From contig OX328123.1 in NCBI GenBank assembly GCA_946811695.1, forward strand, positions 117,993,602 through 118,057,601: 64,000 nucleotides of DNA, written 5' to 3'. The position numbers were made by a program, and so were the translations under genes. The notes beneath the pieces were generated by a model. The model was not told the DNA's origin. It searched no databases and saw only the letters and a program-made list of their open reading frames with translations. Positions 32,427 through 44,476 of the stretch are shown one piece after another. The stretch's first letter is position 1, and each line of letters begins with the position of its first letter. This stretch comes from Gonocerus acuteangulatus. Lineage: Eukaryota > Arthropoda > Insecta > Hemiptera > Coreidae.

Positions 32427-32757
32427 TTTTTTTTTTTTTTTTTTTTTTTTTTCTTTTCATGTTTATTTAAAATCTGTACAATTATTAGTACAATAATTAA
32501 TTGTGCTGGTCTAAGTATACATATCAATGAATAGTATATGGAAGGAGCCAAACATTATCGGCACTTCCTAATATATTAAAACAATCTGTGCTGTTTTTGA
32601 CTGCTGTCATCGTAGCTGGTCACGGGGCCAAAGTCTCTTAAGTCTCCTGGGAAGGTCTTTAGGGTGGATCTGAGTGGAAAGGGATTGACCTCTAGGATTT
32701 GGGTGGGATGACAATTTGGAATGAAACGTCAGGAAGCGGGATTTGGCGAATTCGTTA
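32427..32757 (-). mobile_element. A-tailed retroposed insertion, copy 3
   Basis: Same insertion and target duplication as 29054-29386, duplicated with its host repeat. Tail-proximal end reads GGCGAATTCG instead of GGCGAGGTCG. Confidence 0.85.
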
Positions 32758-33090
32758 AAACATCAAGCAGTAAGGAGAACCTTATGCAGAATCCAAAGAC
32801 CCTGGTTTTATATGAAGTACAAAAGCCAGTAGGTATGCGGCAACTGAATTCTATTTAATACTTAGAAAAAAGTAATGAGATCCCAAAAAAAACATAAATG
32901 TGAAATAGAGGCCAAGTTCCTGCCCCCACAAAGAAACACTCCCTTCCTCAAAAATATCCCCTCCTAAAACCCCCCAAAAAAGCTTTACCATTCTACACTC
33001 CATAAAAGTAGTATGAGTTGGTGCATTAAATGTACCATATTTTCAAACAAAAATATTTGCCAATACAAGAGATGATACAAGAATGAAATG

Positions 33091-33884
33091 GCCTTAGCTT
33101 CTATCTAGCCTTAGCTTCTATATAGCCTTAGCTTCTGTCTAGCCTTAGCTTCTATCTAGCCTTAGCTTCTATCTAGCCTTAGCTTCTATCTAGCCTTAGC
33201 TTCTATATAGCCTTAGCTTCTGTCTAGCCTAAGCTTCTATCTAGCCTTAGCTTCTATCTAGCCTTAGCTTCTATCTAGCCTTAGCTTCTACCTAGCCTTA
33301 GCTTCTATCTAGCCTTAGCTTCTATCTAGCCTTAGCTTCTATCTATCCTTAGCTTCTATCAAGACATAGCTTCTATCTAGCCTTAGCTTCTATCTAGCCT
33401 TAGCTTCTATCTAGCCTTAGCTTCTATCTAGCCTTAGCTTCTATCTAGCCTTAGCTTCTATCTAGCCTTAGCTTCTATCCAGCCTTAGCTTCTATCTAGC
33501 CTTAGCTTCTATCTATCCTTAGCTTCTATCTATCCTTAGCTTCTATCTAGCCTTAGCTTCTATCTAGCCTTAGCTTCTAGCTAGCCTTAGCTTCTATCTA
33601 GCCTTAGCTTCTACCTAGCCTTAGCTTCTATCTAGCCTTAGCTTCAATCTAGCCTTAGCTTCTATCTAGCCTTAGCTTCTATCTAGCCTTAGCTTCTATC
33701 TAGCCTTAGCTTCTATCCAGCCTTAGCTTCTATCTAGCCTTATCTTCTATCTAGCCTTAGCTTCTATCTAGCCTTAGTTTCTATCTAGCCTTAGCTTCTA
33801 TCTAGCCTTAGCTTCTATCTAGCCTTAGCTTCTATCTAGCCTTAGCTTCCATCTAGCCTTAGCTTCTATCTAGCCTTAGCTTAT
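33091..33884. repeat. 17-bp minisatellite array 4
   Basis: Roughly 47 units by length. Contains TTCTATATAG and TTCTGTCTAG variants near its left end, shared with array 6. Ends in the SINE half at 33885-33927. Confidence 0.97.
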
Positions 33885-34194
33885 GAATCCAAGGCGCTAG
33901 CCACTAGACCACGGGAGACGCCGCTTTAAATATTCTGATCAATTTAGTATTCTTCGTCGAATCCTAGTTCCTCATTTTGTATTTTTAAAGTTTTCAACTT
34001 TAATCTGGGCACTTTAATCTGCTCTGGAATATTCTTTCTCGTATGTGCTCAATATTGTTCTTTAAGCTTTATTCTAAGGAGCAAAATGCGTTATTTTTTG
34101 AAAATCATTGTTGTTTTCGGCCTTGACAAGACCTGGGATTAAGGATTTAAATTTCCCTTTTTTTTTTTTTTTTTTTTGTTTTTCCAGCTAGGTT

Positions 34195-34645
34195 GTTCCA
34201 GCGGACACATTTTTGTGACATTTTTGGAACGCTTAGGTCAACCCGACAAACCTGTGTACTCTATAACATACAGTCATCTTTTTCGTACATGGCCACTGCG
34301 CACGCGCGAACGTCACTGCGCATGCTTGAACGCCAGTGAACACCTTTTTTTGTGACACACAGTCTTCTTTTTCGTACATGGCCACGCCACTGCGCAACCG
34401 GCAATGCCACTGCGCATGCGCGAACGCCAGCGAACACTTTTTTGTGATATATCAGACTTATTTTTCGTACATGGCCACGCCACTGCGAATCGACGAACGC
34501 CAGCGGACACTTTTTAGTGACACATACAGTCTTCTTCTTCGTACACGGCCACTGCGCATGCGCCATCGCCAGGGCAAATTTTTTTTGTGTCACTTTTTTG
34601 TTACGGGGTTTTCCAGTTTAGTCACCGCTAAAGCATATTTACGGT
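34195..34645. mobile_element. foldback-family tandem arm, copy 4
   Basis: Full arm as in copies 1 and 2, with GTACACGGCC for GTACATGGCC in the last block. Confidence 0.75.
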
Positions 34646-34681
34646 AAAATCCTCCCGACATGCGAAAAGATGAACGCGTGA

Positions 34682-34958
34682 AAACCTAATGTTATCTCTG
34701 CGTCAAATGCAGCACGGGAACACCACAAGGTGAAACTTCGAATAATGAGCGACCTGAAAGAAAAAGGATTTGAATGTTTTGAAGACGTGCATGGAATTAA
34801 TGAGGAAGAACTCCACATTATAGGAATCTATGAGAACGACAAAACGGCTTGTATCCTCGATCCCTGAGTACATTACATATCAAAGAGGTGAAAAAGTAGA
34901 TGCCGACAAGAAAAACGTGTATTCCAAATCATTTCAAGCGGATTTGTGCAGTGCCTAA
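34682..34958 (+). pseudogene. decayed retrotransposon coding piece, copy 4
   Basis: Same frame and defects as copy 1. Confidence 0.4.
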
Positions 34959-35527
34959 TGAGAGACTGTGTTTCGGATGAATTGAGACCATTCCGATGAA
35001 CAGAACCACTTTCCATGAAGGCCAAGTTCCGGCCTAAGCATACTGTGTGTATATTACAGGCGGTCTTAGAGCCGATTTTTAGTCTCTCATAACTTTCAAC
35101 CAGGTAAAGATCAAGTTATGAAATTTTACACAGGTATTATACTACTAGATGTGAGTAAAACTGGGAATTTTCATAATTCTACATCGAATAGTTTCTGAGA
35201 TATAAGCGATCGAAAATCGGGATTTATAGGACTCACTCACTCACTGACTCATCAAAATTATTAGGCACTTCCCATGATGCTAGAGACTTGAAATTTTGCA
35301 TGAATATAGATATGAAGACGTTATTAAAGGAAAAAATCGAAAAATCGCGAAACGTTGTGTTTGACTCCGCTTCCGGGGCGGGGGCGTGTCAGTTTTGTAC
35401 TTCCTTCGGAAACCCGTCATTCCGTCCGAAACCCATGATGTGGGGTATCAAATGAATTGTCTCGGTATGAAGAACCTATATCTGATGTTTTAAGAAACAA
35501 TTAGACGCATATAGGCTGGGTAAAAAT

Positions 35528-36003
35528 CTTATACCAGCTGTCTGTCTGTATGTTAGTTCCTTTTACAAATCCGTACCGTTTGACCGATTTTGACCAAACT
35601 TGGGACACAGATGGGTCTTGATACGGGGAGAATCATAGGCTAGGTTAAATTGTCTATCAGCTGTCTGTCTGTCTGTTTTTTTCTTATACAAATACACACC
35701 GTTTGACCGATTTTGACAAAATTTGACACATATGTCGGTCTTTATCCGGGTAGTGTCATAGGCTAGTCAAAATCGTCTATCATCTGTCTGTCTGCATGTT
35801 TGTTCCTTACACAAATTCACAACATTTGACCGATTTTGACCAAACTTGGCACACAGGTAAGCCTTGGTCCGGGGAATGCACTAGGCTAGGTAAGAAAGGT
35901 CTTTCAGCTGTCTGTCTGTGTGTTTATTCCTTATACAAATTCTCACGGTTTGGCCTATTTTGACCAAACTTGGCACGCACGTAGGTCTTGATACGGGAGT
36001 GAC
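35528..36003. repeat. ~120-bp tandem repeats, copy 4
   Basis: Four units. Confidence 0.85.
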
Positions 36004-36241
36004 ATATTACCTATGACGTTTTCTACTTTTTGTTCCATCGGAAAGCCATCAATCCTTCTGAAACCCATCATGTGGGGTATCAAATGAATCGTCTTGGTAA
36101 GGAGAACCTATATTTCATGTTTCAAAAAACATTTCGACGCATCTTAACAAAATCTGTTGTGACTTCTTTCTTAAATGTAGTAAATAAAGTCGTAGGGGTT
36201 CACTGCATAATATAAGTACTTCAAAGCAGATAATAAGTTTT

Positions 36242-36487
36242 TCATATCGAGCCATCTAAATTACAAAGTTTAGGATCACAAACCCAAAATGTATCGTCTT
36301 TGTTCTTATATTTTTCTTGAAGGCCTTCTGCACTTTCCCTATTGTGATCTTTATCCTCGGGACAAGGTTCCTGTGTTTTACAGTGTAATAGTTTAGTTAT
36401 GTGAGCAATCAATTTGTCCTCTAGAGTAATGTCATCTGGAAGAGCTTCTAACTTTTCTAGTCTAGTGATTAGATGTATGAAGGTTGA
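36242..36487 (-). CDS. open frame of unknown function, copy 4
   Basis: Same reading as copy 2, still open. Confidence 0.4.
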   Translation of the reverse strand, partial: STFIHLITRLEKLEALPDDITLEDKLIAHITKLLHCKTQEPCPEDKDHNRESAEGLQEKYKNKDDTFWVCDPKLCNLDGSI

Positions 36488-36509
36488 TTATTGGTATCAA
36501 ACATCAAGC

Positions 36510-36511
<2 letters not shown>

Positions 36512-36541
<30 letters not shown>

Positions 36542-36846
36542 CTTTTCATGTTTATTTAAAATCTGTACAATTATTAGTACAATAATTAATTGTGCTGGTC
36601 TAAGTATACATGTCAATGAATAGTATATGGAAGGAGCCAAACATTATCGGCACTTCCTAATATATTAAAACAATCTGTGCTGTTTTTGACTGCTGTCATC
36701 GTAGCTGGTCACGGGGCCAAAGTCTCTTAAGCCTCCTGGGAAGGTCTTTAGGGTGGATCTGAGTGGAAAGGGATTGACCTCTAGGATTTGGGTGGGATGA
36801 CAATTTGGAATGAAACGTCAGGAAGCGGGATTTGGCGAGGTCGTTA
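36512..36846 (-). mobile_element. A-tailed retroposed insertion, copy 4
   Basis: Target duplication copies at 36499-36511 and 36847-36859. Internal end GGCGAGGTCG as in copy 2, supporting the copy 2-copy 4 pairing. Confidence 0.85.
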
Positions 36847-37122
36847 AAACATCAAGCAGTAAGGAGAACCTTATGGAGAATCCAAAGACCCTGGTTTTAT
36901 ATGAAGTACAAAAGCCAGTAGGTATGCGGCAACTGAATTCTATTTAATACTTAGAAAAAAGTAATGAGATCCCCAAAAAAACATAAATGTGAAATAGAGG
37001 CCAAGTTCCTGCCCCCACAAAGAAACACTCCCTTCCTCAAAAATATCCCCTCCTAAAACCCCCCAAAAAAGCTTTACCATTCTACACTCCATAAAAGTAG
37101 TATGAGTTGGTGTATTAACTTA

Positions 37123-37811
37123 ACTTAGCTTCTATCTAGCCTTAGCTTCTATATAGCCTTAGCTTCTGTCTAGCCAAAGCTTCTATCTAGCCTTAGCTTC
37201 TATCTAGCCTTAGCTTCTAGATAGAAGCTAAGGCCAGATAGCCTTAGCTTCTACCTAGCCTTAACTTATATCTAGCCTTAGCTTCTAGATAGAAGCTAAG
37301 GCTAGATAGCCTTAGCTTCTACCTAGCCTTAGCTTATATCTAGCCTTAGCTTCTACCTAGCCTTAGCTTCTATCTAGCCTTAGCTTCTATCTAGCCTTAG
37401 CTTCTATCTAGCCTTAGCTTCTATCTAGCCTTAGCTTCTATCCAGCCTTAGCTTCTATCTAGCCTTAGCTTCTATCTATCCTTAGCTTCTATCTATCCTT
37501 AGCTTCTATCAAGACTTAGCTTCTATCTAGCCTTAGCTTCTATCTAGCCTTAGCTTCTATCTAGCCTTAGCTTCTATCTAGCCTTAGCTTCTATCTAGCT
37601 TTAGCTTCTACCTAGCCTTAGCTTCTATCTAGCCTTAGCTTCTATCTAGCCTTAGCTTCTATCCAGAATTAGCTTCTATCTAGCCTTATCTTCTATCTAG
37701 CCTTAGCTTCTATCTAGCCTTAGTTTCTATCTAGCCTTAGCTTCTATCTAGCCTTAGCTTCTATCTAGCCTTAGCTTCTATCTAGCCTTAGCTTCTATCT
37801 AGCCTTAGCTT
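37123..37811. repeat. 17-bp minisatellite array 5 with two inverted monomers
   Basis: Roughly 40 units by length. The inverted monomers and hairpins of array 3 recur at 37208-37233 and 37269-37308. One more CTATCTAGCC unit than array 3 in the middle. Ends in the SINE half at 37812-37854. Confidence 0.97.
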
Positions 37812-38124
37812 ATGAATCCAAGGCGCTAGCCACTAGACCACGGGAGACGCCGCTTTAAATATTCTGATCAATTTAGTATTCTTCGTCGAATCCTAGTTCC
37901 TCATTTTGTATTTTTAAAGTTTTCAACTTTAATCTGGGCACTTTAACCTGCTCTGGAATATTCTTTCTCGTATGTGCTCAATTTTATTCTTTAAGCTTTA
38001 TTCTAAGGAGCAAAATGCGTTATTTTTTGAAAATCATTGTTGTTTTTGGCCTTGACAAGACCTGGGATTAAGGATTTAAATTTCCTTTTTTTTTTTTTTT
38101 TTTGGTTTTTCCAGCTAGGTTGTT

Positions 38125-38393
38125 CCAGCGGACACATTTTTGTGACATTTTTGGAACGCTTAGGTCATCCCGACAAACCTGTGTACTCTATAACATACAG
38201 TCATCTTTTTCGTACATGGCCACTGCGCACGCGCGAACGTCACTGCGCATGCTCGAACGCCAGTGAACACCTTTTATTGTGACACACAGTCTTCTTTTTC
38301 GTACATGGCCACGCCACTGCGCAACCGGCAATGCCACTGCGCATGCGCGAACGCCAGCGAACACTTTTTTGTGATATATCAGTCTTATTTAAC
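38125..38393. mobile_element. foldback-family arm, deleted, copy 5
   Basis: Same truncated arm as copy 3. Confidence 0.7.
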
Positions 38394-38919
38394 AGAACCA
38401 CTTTCCATGAAGGCCAAGTTCCGGCCTAAGCATACTGTGTGTATATTACAGGCGGTCTTAGAGCCGATTTTTAGTGTCTCATAACTTTCAACCAGGTAAA
38501 GATCAAGTTATGAAATTTTACACAGGTATTACACTACTAGATGTGAGTAAAACTGGGAATTTTCATAATTCTACATCGAATAGTTTCTGAGATATAAGCG
38601 ATCGAAAATCGGGATTTATAGGACTCACTCACTCACTGACTCATCAAAATTATTAGGCACTTCCCATGATGCTAGAGACTTGAAATTTTGCATGAATATA
38701 GATATGAAGACGTTATTAAAGGAAAAAATCGAAAAATCGCGAAAAGTTGTGTTTGACTCCGCTTCCGGGGCGGGGGCGTGTCAGTTTTGTACTTCCTTCG
38801 GAAACCCGTCATTCCGTCCGAAACCCATGATGTGGGGTATCAAATGAATTGTCTCGGTATGAAGAACCTATATCTGATGTTTTAAGAAACAATTAGACGC
38901 ATACAGGCTGGGTAAAAAT

Positions 38920-39395
38920 CTTATACCAGCTGTCTGTCTGTATGTTAGTTCCTTTTACAAATCCGTACCGTTTGACCGATTTTGACCAAACTTGGGACAC
39001 AGATGGGTCTTGATACGGGGAGAATCATAGGCTAGGTTAAATTGTCTATCAGCTGTCTGTCTGTCTGTTTTTTTCTTATACAAATACACACCGTTTGACC
39101 GATTTTGACAAAATTTGACACATATGTCGGTCTTTATCCGGGTAGTGTCATAGGCTAGTCAAAATCGTCTATCATCTGTCTGTCTGCATGTTTGTTCCTT
39201 ACACAAATTCACAACATTTGACCGATTTTGACCAAACTTGGCACACAGGTAAGCCTTGGTCCGGGGAATGCACTAGGCTAGGTAAGAAAGGTCTTTCAGC
39301 TGTCTGTCTGTGTGTTTATTCCTTATACAAATTCTCACGGTTTGGCCTATTTTGACCAAACTTGGCACGCACGTAGGTCTTGATACGGGAGTGAC
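38920..39395. repeat. ~120-bp tandem repeats, copy 5
   Basis: Four units. Confidence 0.85.
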
Positions 39396-39633
39396 ATATT
39401 ACCTATGACGTTTTCTACTTTTTGTTCCATCGGAAAGCCATCAATCCTTCTGAAACCCATCATGTGGGGTATCAAATGAATCGTCTTGGTAAGGAGAACC
39501 TATATTTCATGTTTCAAAAAACATTTCGACGCATCTTAACAAAATCTGTTGTGACTTCTTTCTTAAATGTAGTAAATAAAGTCGTAGGGGTTCACTGCAT
39601 AATATAAGTACTTCAAAGCAGATAATAAGTTTT

Positions 39634-39879
39634 TCATATCGAGCCATCTAAATTACAAAGTTTAGGATCACAAACCCAAAATGTATCGTCTTTGTTCTTA
39701 TATTTTTCTTGAAGGCCTTCTGCACTTTCCCTATTGTGATCTTTATCCTCGGGACAAGGTTCCTGTGTTTTACAGTGTAATAGTTTAGTTATGTGAGCAA
39801 TCAATTTGTCCTCTAGAGTAATGTCATCTGGAAGAGCTTCTAACTTTTCTAGTCTAGTGATTAGATGTATGAAGGTTGA
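39634..39879 (-). CDS. open frame of unknown function, copy 5
   Basis: Same reading as copy 3, still open. Confidence 0.4.
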   Translation of the reverse strand, partial: STFIHLITRLEKLEALPDDITLEDKLIAHITKLLHCKTQEPCPEDKDHNRESAEGLQEKYKNKDDTFWVCDPKLCNLDGSI

Positions 39880-39903
39880 TTATTGGTATCAAACATCAAG
39901 CAG

Positions 39904-40236
39904 TTTTTTTTTTTTTTTTTTTTTTTTTTTTCTTTTCATGTTTATTTAAAATCTGTACAATTATTAGTACAATAATTAATTGTGCTGGTCTAAGTATACA
40001 TATCAATGAATAGTATATGGAAGGAGCCAAACATTATCGGCACTTCCTAATATATTAAAACAATCTGTGCTGTTTTTGACTGCTGTCATCGTAGCTGGTC
40101 ACGGGGCCAAAGTCTCTTAAGTCTCCTGGGAAGGTCTTTAGGGTGGATCTGAGTGGAAAGGGATTGACCTCTAGGATTTGGGTGGGATGACAATTTGGAA
40201 TGAAACGTCAGGAAGCGGGATTTGGCGAAGTCGTTA
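39904..40236 (-). mobile_element. A-tailed retroposed insertion, copy 5
   Basis: Target duplication copies at 39891-39903 and 40237-40249. Shares AGTATACATATC and AAGTCTCCTGGG with copy 3. Confidence 0.85.
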
Positions 40237-40568
40237 AAACATCAAGCAGTAAGGAGAACCTTATGCAGAATCCAAAGACCCTGGTTTTATATGAAGTACA
40301 AAAGCCAGTAGGTATGCGGCAACTGAATTCTATTTAATACTTAGAAAAAAGTAATGAGATCCCAAAAAAAACATAAATGTGAAATAGAGGCCAAGTTCCT
40401 GCCCCCACAAAGAAACACTCCCTTCCTCAAAAATATCCCCTCCTAAAACCCCCCAAAAAAGCTTTACCATTCTACACTCCATAAAAGTAGTATGAGTTGG
40501 TGCATTAAATGTACCATATTTTCAAACAAAAATATTTGCCAATACAAGAGATGATACAAGAATGAAAT

Positions 40569-41582
40569 GGCCTTAGCTTCTATCTAGCCTTAGCTTCTAT
40601 ATAGCCTTAGCTTCTGTCTAGCCTTAGCTTCTATCTAGCCTTAGCTTCTATCTAGCCTTAGCTTCTATCTAGCCTTAGCTTCTATATAGCCTTAGCTTCT
40701 GTCTAGCCTAAGCTTCTATCTAGCCTTAGCTTCTATCTAGCCTTAGCTTCTATCTAGCCTTAGCTTCTACCTAGCCTTAGCTTCTATCTAGCCTTAGCTT
40801 CTATCTAGCCTTAGCTTCTATCTATCCTTAGCTTCTATCAAGACATAGCTTCTATCTAGCCTTAGCTTCTATCTAGCCTTAGCTTCTATCTAGCCTTAGC
40901 TTCTATCTAGCCTTAGCTTCTATTCAGCCTTAGCTTCTATCTAGCCTTAGCTTCTATCTATCCTTAGCTTCTATCCAGCCTTGTCTTCTATCTAGCCTTA
41001 GCTTCTATCTATCCTTAGCTTCTATCTAGCCTTAGCTTCTATATAGCCTTAGCTTCTGTCTAGCCTAAGCTTCTATCTAGCCTTAGCTTCTATCTAGCCT
41101 TAGCTTCTACCTAGCCTTAGCTTATATCTAGCCTTAGCTTCTACCTAGCCTTAGCTTCTATCTAGCCTTAGCTTCTACCTAGCCTTAGCTTCTATCTAGC
41201 CTTAGCTTCTATCTAGCCTTAGCTTCTATCTAGCCTTAGCTTCTATCTAGCCTTAGCTTCTATCCAGCCTTAGCTTCTATCTAGCCTTAGCTTCTATCTA
41301 TCCTTAGCTTCTATCAAGACTTAGCTTCTATCTAGCCTTAGCTTCTATCTAGCCTTAGCTTCTATCTAGCCTTAGCTTCTATATAGCCTTAGCTTCTGTC
41401 TAGCCTAAGCTTCTATCTAGCCTTAGCTTCTATCTAGCCTTAGCTTCTACCTAGCCTTAGCTTATATCTAGCCTTAGCTTCTACCTAGCCTTAGCTTTTA
41501 TCTAGCCTTAGCTTCTATCAAGCCTTAGCTTCTATCTAGCCTTAGCTTCTATCTAGCCTTAGTTTCTATCTAGCCTTAGCTT
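40569..41582. repeat. 17-bp minisatellite array 6
   Basis: The longest array, roughly 59 units by length. Its right half repeats blocks containing TTCTATATAG, TTCTGTCTAG and TTATATCTAG, which suggests internal duplication of multi-unit blocks. Confidence 0.97.
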
Positions 41583-42207
41583 ATGAATCCAAGGCGCTAG
41601 CCACTAGACCACGGGAGACGCCGCTTTAAATATTCTGATCAATTTAGTATTCTTTGTCGAATCCTAGTTCCTCATTTTGTATTTTTAAAGTTTTCAACTT
41701 TAATCTGGGCACTTTAATCTGCTCTGGAATATTCTTTCTCGTATGTGCTCAATTTTGTTCTTTAAGCTTTATTCTAAGGAGCAAAATGTGTTATTTTTTG
41801 AAAATCATTGTTGTTTTTGGCCTTGACAAGACCTGGGATTAAGGATTTAAATTTCCTTTTTTTTTTTTTTTTGTTTTTCCAGCTAGGTTGTTCCAGCGGA
41901 CACATTTTTGTGACATTTTTGGAACGCTTAGGTCAACCCGACAAACCTGTGTACTCTATAACATACAGTCATCTTTTTCGTACATGGCCACTGCGCACGC
42001 GCGAACGCCACTGCGCATGCTCGAACGCCAGTGAACACCTTTTTTTGGGACACACAGTCTTCTTTATCGTACATGGCCATGCCACTGCGCAACCGGCAAT
42101 GCCACTGCGCATGCGCGAACGCCAGCGAACACTTTTTTGTGATATATCAGTCTTATTTTTCGTACATGGCCACGCCACTGCGAATCGACGAACGCCAGCG
42201 GACACTT
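40569..42207. repeat. composite duplicated repeat, copy 6, left part
   Basis: Array 6, SINE half (41583-41625) and the left foldback arm up to CAGCGGACAC. It is interrupted at 42208 by a Helitron-like element and resumes at 44768. Confidence 0.85.
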
Positions 42208-42345
42208 TTAGCGCGGTTCCTCCCTCCCCCATAGGGAGGAACCCCGCTTATAAGGTTGATACAATGAAACAATCCGGAAGTGCCGACTAGAAAATTTTGC
42301 GTTTCAGAACCCCTAGAAACCGAAAATAACGGTGGTTCAAATTTG

Positions 42346-42421
<76 letters not shown>
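42346..42421. repeat. (AT)n microsatellite inside E3
   Basis: Interrupted once by GTATATATTTATTT. At the family-specific position. Confidence 0.95.
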
Positions 42422-42426
<5 letters not shown>

Positions 42427-43031
42427 CTGTTCGCTCTCTAAATAGAAGACGAATGGTCCGATTTTGATGAAATTTGGTGCAAAAATCTGTCGTCCAATTT
42501 GAAAGGTCAAGTTCGTTAACCAGCAAAATCCGCCCACTGGAAGATGGCGTTTGGGGCGAAATTCGCGCAAAAAAAATCGTAACGTTTACGTTTTTGAGTT
42601 CATAAGCTTGTAAGTACTCTTTTTATAGGCTTCTTGGGCTAGGAAAACGAATGGAACCATTTTCAAGGCGATAGCTTTAACCGTTTTCGAGAAAACTGAA
42701 AAAATAATTTTTGAATGCCGTTTTTGGTTTGGGTACTTAGAATCAAGGGATTCAGTTGAAACATTTACTGCATGTTCTACATTCATTAAAACTAATATGT
42801 TGAAATTTTGGTTGCGTTTGGAGTTAAGGAAGGGTTAGAATAAAATATTTTATTAACAGGCATAAAAAAGTTTTGGTAACTTTGTATACTTTCCTTAATA
42901 TCTCGAAAAAGGTTGAGAATTTGGGAAACGGAAGAATACCGTTAGAAAGCTTACTAAATGCTCTACAAAAAAGGTTCTAATAAAAGTTTTGATTAGGCGA
43001 TGTCAATCGGAGAAATACCGTATGAAATGTC

Positions 43032-43112
43032 AGTTTTGGATTTGTCGATTTCCTTCAAATGTCTTGAAACTGTCGAGGCTCCTACTCCGAGTTCTTTGGC
43101 ATATTCCCTAGT
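43032..43112 (-). pseudogene. mariner-type transposase helix-turn-helix fragment
   Basis: Twenty-seven minus-strand codons read TREYAKELGVGASTVSRHLK followed by EIDKSKT. This matches the second helix-turn-helix of mariner-family transposases (x-x-E-L-A-x-x-L-x-V-x-x-x-T-V-S-R-H-L-x). Stops lie on the upstream side and the family sequence of the host element follows directly, so only this fragment is left. Another HTH protein cannot be excluded. Confidence 0.5.
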
Positions 43113-44218
43113 GTTTTTAGTTGCTTATAGTAGTCAAATGTATTTGTCAATGAAACAGGATACGTATAATTAGAATCAATATTTTGTTTGTTAGAATTCG
43201 AAGATGCCGTATGAATATCTAGATGTGACAGTACTGGTGTTGATTTCGTTCTTTAGAATTATTCTTGGTATTCCCTATTTTCATCTGTTACCCATAGTTT
43301 TTTATTGTTAGTAGATTTTTCTTATTGATTATAGAATATTAATCTATTTGGCTATAAAACAGGATACGTAAAATTAGTGACAATATTTCGGAGATTTCTG
43401 AGCGAAATACGTTTAAGATTTTCTACCACCACGAACGGCTTTTTTCCTCTATTTTATCCACTAGATAGGCTTTATTTTGCATATTATTCTATATAAGTTT
43501 TATTCAGCAGGGGATTCTGATGAAATGTCGTGTTTTTGCTGTGGATTTTAAATACGATGTATCTAAGATTGGATAACATTAGCGAGTCTACATAATTAAG
43601 AACCGACGACGGAGGATTACTTCTTGCTATGATTTAGTCTACATACGTATATTAAGTCCTAAATCCAATCCTCCTAAAGTTCAATGCTCGTAGAAACCAG
43701 GGGGCCGCAGGAAATTTACCTGCTAAGAGTTAATCCTCAAGAGCTGTAAATATACCCCAGGTATCTGCCGACACAAATACAAAGCCTAGGCGGAGAGCAC
43801 CCCAAAAAATTCAGATCCAAACATAAGGTTATATACTAAATATTGATAAAGACTACTTAGTTGTAAACCGATTCATCAATTAGCAATCAATAGTTTTTAA
43901 CAAAGGTTATATACTTAATATTGATAAAAAGTATTTAATTAGAAAAAAAAAAAAACAATATTCCACAAGACTTGTTTTTGGTCCATTTGTGTCTACTCCA
44001 TAGACTTAATTAGGTATATCATTCTATTGTAGTTGGGCAACTAAACTTTGTTTTATTTTGTTAAATAAAGTTTTTTTTCTTGTTTTCTTATTCGTCAAGA
44101 CTTTTATTTGTCCTTGTGTATTTACTAGATAGGTTTTATTCAACATATTATTCTATATAGGCTATATTAGGCTGGGTATTCTACTCAATCTTGTGTACTT
44201 CTTCTTGATCCTTCTGTA

Positions 44219-44476
44219 CATGGGCGTATATAAAAACAATTTCGGGGGGGGGGGGGGGCTGAGACCATTTCCAGGGTATGGAATACTAAATATTTAGAGC
44301 TTGGAATAGTTTTAGGCAACTAAAACGCTATTACACGTAAAATAAAATATGTTTTATGAACTAAGTGATCTTATTTAATTTATTTTTAAGGGTTTTACGA
44401 GAAGTTTTTATCATCAATTCAAAATTTCGGGAGGAGCTGCAGTCCCCTCAGCCCCTCCCCCTCATATACGCCCATG
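44219..44476. mobile_element. hAT-type MITE, 258 bp, with 8-bp target duplication
   Basis: Ends CATGGGCGTATATA / TATACGCCCATG with exact flanking duplication CTTCTGTA (44211-44218 and 44477-44484). G15-like and C-rich runs lie inside the ends. Its interior is the inverse of 8650-8840. It is nested inside E3. Confidence 0.88.

Larger units (their letters stand above)
29663..33090. repeat. composite duplicated repeat, copy 3
   Basis: Begins directly with array 3, without the leader of copies 1-2. A ~535-bp deletion after GATATATCAGTCTTATTT (30914) removes the right part of the foldback arm and the coding piece present at 20201-20736. It ends in the palindrome arm, cut at GAATGAAATGG. Nearly identical to copy 5 at offset 7477. 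Confidence 0.88.
33091..37122. repeat. composite duplicated repeat, copy 4
   Basis: Full-length body like copy 2, with the coding piece retained and small differences (CAGACTTATT for CAGTCTTATT, GAATTGAGACC for GAATAGAGACC). It is joined to copy 3 through a palindrome arm running into array 4. Confidence 0.88.
37123..40568. repeat. composite duplicated repeat, copy 5
   Basis: Carries the same ~535-bp deletion and the same array start as copy 3, at an offset of 7460-7477 bp. Confidence 0.88.

Noticed and set aside
19156..41582. CRISPR-like arrays
   Set aside because: The 17-bp units are contiguous without spacers and lie in eukaryotic DNA, so they are minisatellites.
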